NCBI GenBank assembly: GCA_910578845.1
Contig: CAJTSL010000004.1
Span: 1 to 10,239 of the forward strand
Origin: an uncultured Lachnospiraceae bacterium
GTDB taxonomy: Bacteria > Bacillota > Clostridia > Lachnospirales > Lachnospiraceae
Length of the DNA stretch: 10,239 nt
Reading direction: 5' to 3'
The notes below the pieces were generated by a model, which saw nothing but the letters and a program-made list of their open reading frames with translations, made no database searches and had not been told where the DNA came from. This document shows positions 6,140-10,239 of this stretch, in pieces. The translations under genes were made by a program, and so were the position numbers. The number at the start of each line of letters is the position of its first letter. Position 1 is the first letter of the stretch.

Positions 6140-7642
6140 TTAATTTAAAGATACCACAAAACGGTCAAACGCAGCTTGTCCTTCTTCCGTTCTCTTATAC
6201 ACGCCAGCGTCTTCTAGTACCCGCATGAAGACATCGCCAATTTCCTTATGCAAGATATCCATGATATTTTCCGGGTTCACCTCATGGTACTTTGGCAAAA
6301 AGGCATCTACCCAATCTGCATGCTTCTCAAGCATTTCATCTTTGCGGATATCTTCGGAAGAGAGGATCGCATTTGCTAATTTCTCCATCTCATCCTTTAG
6401 TCTCGCTGGCAATACAGCAAGTCCCATCACCTCAATTAACCCGATATTCTCTTTCTTAATATGGTGCAACTCTGCATGAGGATGATACACGCCAAGCGGA
6501 TGCTCCTGTGTCGTAATGTTATTACGCAATACCAAATCCAGTTCAAATTTATCCCCACGCTTCCTGGCAATTGGCGTAATCGTATTATGCGGCTCCCCGT
6601 CTGTTTCGGCAAATACAAACGCCTCTTCATCCGTATACTTTCTCCATGCATCCAAAATCTTATCCGCAAGCGCAATCAATCTATCTGCATCTTCCGATGA
6701 AATACGGATGACCGACATCGGCCAATTGACAATCCCAGCTTCCACATCTTCAAATCCATTCACGCTAAAGGAACGTTCTACCTTCGCTCTTGCCATGGCA
6801 AATTCATAGTGACCGCCCTGGAAATGGTCATGGCTTAAAATGGAGCCTCCTACTATCGGCAAATCTGCATTGGAACCGACAAAATAATGCGGGAACTGTT
6901 TGACAAAATCAAATAATTTGCAAAACGTGTCATGTTCTATTTTCATCGGTATATGTTTGGAATTGAATACAATACAATGCTCATTATAATATACATATGG
7001 TGAATATTGAAATCCCCATTTGCTCCCATGGATCGTCACCGGAATGATCCTGTGGTTCTGCCTTGCCGGATGATTGACTCTCCCGGCATAGCCTTCATTC
7101 TCCATACATAGAAGACACTTTGGATAGCCACTTTGCTTTGCATTTTTCGCCGCCGCGATCGCTTTCGGATCCTTCTCCGGCTTCGATAGATTAATCGTGA
7201 TGTCTAAATCACCATACTTCGTTGCCGCTACCCACTTCTGGTCTTTCTTAATCCGGTACCTTCTGATATAATCTGTATCCTGGCTTAACTTATAGAAATA
7301 GTCTGTTGCCTCCCTTGGGCTTATCTCATACGCATTTGCAAATTTGGCAATAACTTCGCTAGGTCTAGGAACAAGCATGCTCATAATCTTTGTATCAAAC
7401 AAATCCCGATACACAATGCTGTTTTCCGTCATAATGCCATGCTCATATGCATAATCCATCATTTCAGAAAGCACGGTCTCTAATTCCTCTACTTCCATAC
7501 TGATTTCTTCATCACTGTCTTCTAGTTCATCTAACCCGAATAATTCCAACAATCTATTGATCGTATAAACTTTATCCGATTCCTCAATTAATCCCGTTTT
7601 CAAGCCATATGCGACTAATTTCCTAATATTTGTCTGCATCAT
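6140..7642 (-). CDS. galT: UDP-glucose--hexose-1-phosphate uridylyltransferase, class II (GalT)
   Basis: This cytoplasmic Leloir enzyme transfers UMP from UDP-glucose to galactose-1-phosphate, giving UDP-galactose and glucose-1-phosphate. The 500 residues match the long class II (Firmicutes-type) GalT rather than the roughly 350-residue class I enzyme. Visible hallmarks are CLLCMENEGYAGR (176-188), HPARQNHRIIPV (191-202) and the active-site region ILSHDHFQGGHYEFAM (268-283), where His273-Phe-Gln replaces the HPHGQ of class I. EHPLGVYHPHAELHHIKKENIGLIEVMG lies further on. The N-terminal 100 residues are the usual class II helical extension. AAAGGA lies 9 bases before the first of two tandem ATG codons (7642 and 7639), so the first is preferred. 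It follows galK by 58 bp in the same direction and ends before a hairpin terminator. No damage is seen. Confidence 0.96.
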   Translation of the reverse strand: MMQTNIRKLVAYGLKTGLIEESDKVYTINRLLELFGLDELEDSDEEISMEVEELETVLSEMMDYAYEHGIMTENSIVYRDLFDTKIMSMLVPRPSEVIAKFANAYEISPREATDYFYKLSQDTDYIRRYRIKKDQKWVAATKYGDLDITINLSKPEKDPKAIAAAKNAKQSGYPKCLLCMENEGYAGRVNHPARQNHRIIPVTIHGSKWGFQYSPYVYYNEHCIVFNSKHIPMKIEHDTFCKLFDFVKQFPHYFVGSNADLPIVGGSILSHDHFQGGHYEFAMARAKVERSFSVNGFEDVEAGIVNWPMSVIRISSEDADRLIALADKILDAWRKYTDEEAFVFAETDGEPHNTITPIARKRGDKFELDLVLRNNITTQEHPLGVYHPHAELHHIKKENIGLIEVMGLAVLPARLKDEMEKLANAILSSEDIRKDEMLEKHADWVDAFLPKYHEVNPENIMDILHKEIGDVFMRVLEDAGVYKRTEEGQAAFDRFVVSLN

Positions 7643-7700
7643 GAAATCTCTTCCTTTCCCAGTTTATTGCACAGTTTCACTCATTCTCACGCTTCCAAGC

Positions 7701-8873
7701 CTATGCTTCCCAAACTTTACTAGGGCCGTCTCCAATTTCCACTACATAGAAATCTGCAAGTTTCCCCACCTTTTCTTCATAGGCAGCCTGGATTTTCTCC
7801 TTAAATTCCTCCACAGCTTCATCTTTCACAATGCTCACTGTGCAACCGCCAAACCCGCCGCCTGTAATACGCGAACCGATCACTCCCGGTATCTTCCAAG
7901 CCTCTTGCGCCAGGACATCTATCTCCGGGCACGAAACCTGATAGTCATCCCGAAGGGAAACATGAGAGGCATTCATCAGTTTGCCAAACAGATCCAAATC
8001 ATTGTTTTTCAACGCCTCTACGGCACGGATGGTCCTCTGGTTCTCATAAACGGCATGTTTTGCCCTACGTACCCTGACTTCGTCTTTGATCGCCGTCTTA
8101 TATTGCTCAAACTGTTCTTCCGATAAATCGCCAAGGCTGTTGATCGCTATGACAGTCTGCAATTCCTCTAAAGCTTTCTCACACTCACTTCTTCTGACAT
8201 TATATTCAGAATTCACTAACTGATGCTTCACATTACTATTCGTCACGATAATCTTTGCGCCATCCAAGACAAGAGGCGCATATTCATACGATAAATCCGC
8301 CGTATCTAAGAAAATAGCATGATCCTTTTTGCCCATTGCAGATGCAAATTGATCCATAATGCCACAATTCATGCCATTGAAATTATTCTCTGAATACTGT
8401 CCTATCAATGCCAAATCTACATTACTTACCTCGAAGCCAAATAAATCCCGCAGCAGATAACCTGTCAACACTTCCAATGAAGCTGAAGAAGACAAGCCGG
8501 AACCATTCGGAATGTTACCGTTTAATACAATATCTAATCCACTTGGGATTTTAAATCCTCTCTTTTCAAACGCCCACATAACGCCTTTGGGATAATTCGT
8601 CCAGTTTGCTTCTTTCTCTGGTTTCAGATCTACAATCGTAGATTCCATAACGCCCAGCTTCTCAAAATTCATAGAATAAAAACGTAGCTTATTGTCTTCT
8701 CTCTTTCTCGCCGCAGCATATGTCCCAATCGTTAGCGCACAAGGGAATACATGTCCGCCATTATAATCAGTATGCTCCCCAATCATGTTGACGCGGCCCG
8801 GCGCAAAATATACACTGACACCCTCTGTATCTCCGAAAATCTCTTCAAACTTTTTTAAAACTGTTTCTTTCAT
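7701..8873 (-). CDS. galK: Galactokinase
   Basis: This 390-residue cytoplasmic GHMP-family kinase phosphorylates galactose at C1 with ATP, the first committed Leloir step, and feeds GalT encoded directly downstream. The galactokinase signature GRVNMIGEHTDYNGG (26-40) is complete, with the catalytic arginine (27) and the sugar-binding Glu-His-x-Asp. The phosphate-binding motif NGSGLSSSASLEV (123-135) is intact, the catalytic base is Asp174 in GIMDQFAS (171-178), and the third GHMP motif ITGGGFGGCTVS (336-347) is present. Length is typical. AAAGGAG stands 8 bases before the ATG. An AraC-family regulator gene lies 91 bp upstream on the same strand, which suggests galactose-responsive control. 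All catalytic residues seem present, so it should be functional. Confidence 0.98.
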   Translation of the reverse strand: MKETVLKKFEEIFGDTEGVSVYFAPGRVNMIGEHTDYNGGHVFPCALTIGTYAAARKREDNKLRFYSMNFEKLGVMESTIVDLKPEKEANWTNYPKGVMWAFEKRGFKIPSGLDIVLNGNIPNGSGLSSSASLEVLTGYLLRDLFGFEVSNVDLALIGQYSENNFNGMNCGIMDQFASAMGKKDHAIFLDTADLSYEYAPLVLDGAKIIVTNSNVKHQLVNSEYNVRRSECEKALEELQTVIAINSLGDLSEEQFEQYKTAIKDEVRVRRAKHAVYENQRTIRAVEALKNNDLDLFGKLMNASHVSLRDDYQVSCPEIDVLAQEAWKIPGVIGSRITGGGFGGCTVSIVKDEAVEEFKEKIQAAYEEKVGKLADFYVVEIGDGPSKVWEA

Positions 8874-8929
8874 AACCCCGTCTCCTTTATCTTTTATACT
8901 TTTTATAATATTAAAAAAAGCCGTTCAAT

Positions 8930-8960
8930 AACATATCCGTTTGTTCTATAAACCTGTCAA
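8930..8960 (-). promoter_or_regulatory. Possible galK promoter between araC-type gene and galK
   Basis: On the minus strand TTGACA (8955-8960) is a perfect -35 box, 5 bp after the regulator gene's stop. A -10 is less clear: TATGTT (8930-8935) is at 19 bp, and GATATG (8932-8937) is at 17 bp. A poor -10 with a good -35 suits an activator-dependent promoter. The word AACGG is repeated 16 bp apart downstream and could be part of an operator. The 91-bp gap is long enough for a separate galKT promoter. Confidence 0.4.
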
Positions 8961-8964
8961 AATG

Positions 8965-9867
8965 TTAACTATTCAATCGATTAATCTGGCTAATGAAATC
9001 TTCTACCTGCTTTAAATGTTCTTTATTCCTCCTGCTTCCACCCTTTAACATTTCTTTACGGTACGCGCTGGGAGACATGTGCTTTATCTGCCGGAAAGCT
9101 TTGGCGAAAACCATCGAATCACTATAGCCACAAGAAAAGGCAATGCTTTCAATCGGAAGGGATGTCAACTGTAAAAGCTCCGTTGCTTTTGTAATACGGA
9201 AAGTCGTCAAGAACTGCTGCGGGGACATTCCGATCCATTTCTGGAAAAGTGTATATAAGTAGCTTCTGTTAATACAGACATAGTCAGCCACATCCGTCAC
9301 CTTAATCGCATTGCAATAATTACTTTGAATGAAAGCTACCGCTTTTTTCACATAAATATTCGCACGGTCTTCTTCGTTTTTATCCGTCACTGCCGCACTC
9401 TCCGCAATGACGGATAAAAAGATGCCAAGCTGCCCGTTCCTCCGTAAATCATTGGACATCCCAAAAGTATTATGCTCCATCATATCCTTTACGATTCGGT
9501 ATAGTTCTTCCGACTGCTCGGACTTAAAAACAGGCTGCCTGACCGACAATCCCATATTCCCGATATACTCCGCCGCTTGCATGCCACTGAATCCCACCCA
9601 TACATAAGTCCATGGCTCCTCTTTATCTGCCTGATAAAATGCAAGCTCGTCAGGCGTTATCAAAAATCCATATCCTTCTTCTAACGGATACTCTTTTCCG
9701 CCAATCGCAAATTTTCCTTTCCCGCTCAATATATAATGAATTAAATAATGCGGCTTTAACGCAGGGCCAAAACTATGTAAAGGCTCCGTCTGCGATAAGC
9801 CGCAACAATTCACATATAAACTACCGGTTTGTTCGCCGGTAAATTCCAGTTTGTACGCTTTTTCCAT
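8965..9867 (-). CDS. AraC-family transcriptional regulator, likely of galKT
   Basis: This 300-residue DNA-binding protein has an N-terminal cupin-type sugar-sensing domain at about 25-150 (LIHYILSGKGKFAIGG, YPLEEGYGFLITPDE, WTYVWVGFSG). The C-terminal AraC/XylS domain at about 170-273 has two helix-turn-helix units: VTDVADYVCINRSYLYTLFQ (190-209), then IESIAFSCGYSDSMVFAKAF (239-258) followed by MSPSAYRKEM. This architecture is typical of activators of sugar catabolism genes in Firmicutes, such as MsmR/RafR-like proteins. Being directly upstream of galK and co-oriented, it probably senses a galactose-related sugar and activates galKT; this is inference from position. GGAGG lies 4 bases before the ATG. 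The leader carries inverted repeats at 9879-9932. The last 25 or so residues are a polar tail beyond the family domain. Confidence 0.93.
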   Translation of the reverse strand: MEKAYKLEFTGEQTGSLYVNCCGLSQTEPLHSFGPALKPHYLIHYILSGKGKFAIGGKEYPLEEGYGFLITPDELAFYQADKEEPWTYVWVGFSGMQAAEYIGNMGLSVRQPVFKSEQSEELYRIVKDMMEHNTFGMSNDLRRNGQLGIFLSVIAESAAVTDKNEEDRANIYVKKAVAFIQSNYCNAIKVTDVADYVCINRSYLYTLFQKWIGMSPQQFLTTFRITKATELLQLTSLPIESIAFSCGYSDSMVFAKAFRQIKHMSPSAYRKEMLKGGSRRNKEHLKQVEDFISQINRLNS

Positions 9868-9878
9868 ACTACCTCCAT

Positions 9879-9932
9879 GTCAGAGCAGTTTACTGCGATG
9901 ACACGCGATCAAGGCATATCTCCGGCTCTGAC
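9879..9932 (-). promoter_or_regulatory. Inverted repeats in the leader of the AraC-type gene
   Basis: GTCAGAGC (9879-9886) is the exact complement of GCTCTGAC (9925-9932), 38 bases apart, and GCAGTTTACTGC (9885-9896) is a separate hairpin or dyad overlapping the inner edge. The closest arm is 11 bp from the start codon. The site could be an operator for autoregulation or, in RNA, a structure that hides the ribosome binding site. Only the repeats themselves are seen. Confidence 0.4.
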
Positions 9933-9974
9933 TCAAATCCAAATGCTAACGCCCCGCCAATGAAATACAAAAAA

Positions 9975-10045
9975 AGCGGGTGATGGGAATCGAACCCACG
10001 TATCCAGCTTGGAAGGCTGGTGTTCTACCATTGAACTACACCCGC
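9975..10045 (-). tRNA. tRNA-Gly (anticodon TCC)
   Basis: The minus strand folds into a complete 71-base cloverleaf. The acceptor GCGGGTG pairs with CACCCGC, the D-stem is GTTC/GAAC, the anticodon stem is CCAGC/GCTGG with loop CTTCCAA (anticodon TCC, reading GGA and GGG), and the T-arm is GTGGG/CCCAT with loop TTCGATT. The discriminator is U73, as usual for bacterial tRNA-Gly. No CCA is encoded; a run of seven T begins at the discriminator, so CCA is added after transcription. Confidence 0.97.
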
Positions 10046-10067
10046 ATAATGATGATATACTATAACT

Positions 10068-10097
10068 ATTATATAGGATGACCTTTATAAAAGTCAA
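10068..10097 (-). promoter_or_regulatory. Promoter of the tRNA-Gly gene
   Basis: On the minus strand TTGACT (10092-10097) and a perfect TATAAT (10068-10073) are 18 bp apart, with transcription predicted near 10061, about 16 bases before the tRNA. The -35 box directly abuts the last base of the tRNA-Phe fragment, so tRNA-Gly expression does not depend on the broken neighbour. Confidence 0.7.
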
Positions 10098-10157
10098 TGC
10101 CCAGAACCGGAATCGAACCAGTGACACGAGGATTTTCAGTCCTCTGCTCTACCGAGC
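10098..10157 (-). pseudogene. tRNA-Phe (GAA) 3' fragment lacking its 5' acceptor strand
   Basis: The minus strand carries the D-loop end GGTAGAGC, a perfect anticodon arm GAGGA/TCCTC with loop CTGAAAA (anticodon GAA), variable loop GTGTC, T-arm ACTGG/CCGGT with loop TTCGATT, the 3' acceptor strand TCTGGGC and discriminator A (10098). The matching 5' strand GCCCAGA is absent: the bases upstream are unrelated AT-rich DNA, and the D-loop is only GGTA, about four bases short. No GCCCAGA occurs in the remaining 82 bases. The gene is thus interrupted in the D-loop. It could be an attachment-site copy left by a tRNA-integrating element, or a decayed gene. Confidence 0.8.
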
Positions 10158-10202
10158 AAGAATTGAAATCTCGTTAAGTCCGATAAACACTGGACATATT
10201 AC

Positions 10203-10230
10203 ATACATTCGTAGGATTCGCTTACGAATG
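10203..10230. repeat. Inverted repeat beside the broken tRNA-Phe
   Basis: ACATTCGTA and TACGAATGT are exact 9-bp complements separated by 9 bases (core of the repeat about 10204-10230). The T-poor tail argues against an ordinary terminator. It lies 46 bp beyond the tRNA fragment, on the side where an integrated element would begin, and could be a recombinase or excisionase site. A smaller GTCC/GGAC pair lies at 10178-10195. Function is unknown. Confidence 0.5.
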
Positions 10231-10239
10231 TTTATAATA

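Noticed and set aside
7641..8126. 161-residue + strand ORF opposite galK
   Set aside because: It lies wholly antisense to the galKT junction and the end of galK, has no ribosome binding site or domain, and is explained by galK codon bias.
8874..8964. Riboswitch or attenuator between the AraC-type gene and galK
   Set aside because: There is an AT-rich stretch with a T7 run but no GC stem before it and no recognisable aptamer. A simple promoter region explains it better.
9933..10127. 64-residue minus-strand ORF
   Set aside because: It runs through the tRNA-Gly gene and part of the tRNA-Phe fragment. The translated tRNA (CSSMVEHQPSKLDTWVRFPSPA-like text) is a well-known false protein signature.
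10098..10170. Intact 73-base tRNA-Phe gene
   Set aside because: A normal-length gene would put GATTTCA opposite TCTGGGC in the acceptor stem, which does not pair, and the D-loop is too short.
1..10239. CRISPR array, phage structural genes or defence-system genes
   Set aside because: No regularly spaced direct repeats, Cas-like proteins, phage proteins or toxin-antitoxin pairs are seen. The XRE gene has no toxin-like partner in the window.

Overview
The window looks like a chromosomal stretch of a low-GC Gram-positive gut-type anaerobe, most likely a Lachnospiraceae or related Clostridia. This rests on AT-rich intergenic DNA, strong AGGAGG-like ribosome binding sites, sigma-A-like promoters, a class II (Firmicutes-type) galactose-1-phosphate uridylyltransferase, and a CotH/VTC/DUF4956 gene set. 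The genus is an inference and cannot be fixed from the sequence alone.

Left part (1-1900): a perfect 10-bp-stem hairpin and an 8-bp GC palindrome sit at the left edge, perhaps the end of a structure continuing leftwards. A small XRE-type repressor gene (252-599, +) follows, preceded by a perfect 18-bp palindrome that is a good operator candidate. It converges on a Gfo/Idh/MocA-family oxidoreductase gene (712-1830, -), and the two share a bidirectional terminator at about 672-708.

Centre (1960-6010): this is the most interesting part. A membrane-anchored CotH-type protein kinase (2020-3522, +) converges on a three-gene minus-strand operon. The operon encodes a VTC-type triphosphate-tunnel polyphosphate polymerase (5250-5945), a DUF4956 multispanning membrane protein (4565-5236) and a membrane-anchored 349-residue protein (3516-4565). 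I read the last one as a degenerate, C-terminally shortened CotH relative, i.e. a probable pseudokinase. The operon has a near-consensus promoter (5980-6008), 13-bp gene spacing and a TAATG stop/start overlap. The kinase and pseudokinase genes overlap tail to tail by 7 bp, and the kinase gene's terminator hairpin lies across both stop codons. A working model, by analogy with the yeast VTC complex, is cytoplasmic polyphosphate synthesis coupled to a DUF4956 membrane partner, with two extracytoplasmic CotH-fold proteins acting on the outside.

Right part (6060-9870): a Leloir-pathway unit on the minus strand consists of an AraC-family sensor/regulator, galactokinase (galK) and class II galT, ending in a hairpin terminator at 6062-6106. 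No galE or galM is present in the window. AraC presumably controls galKT.

Right edge (9975-10239): an intact tRNA-Gly(TCC) gene with its own promoter lies next to the 3' part of a tRNA-Phe(GAA) gene. The fragment is intact from the D-loop to the discriminator but has lost its 5' acceptor strand. This is what the distal attachment site of a tRNA-integrated element looks like, and it suggests that an island begins at about 10158 and runs rightwards out of the window.
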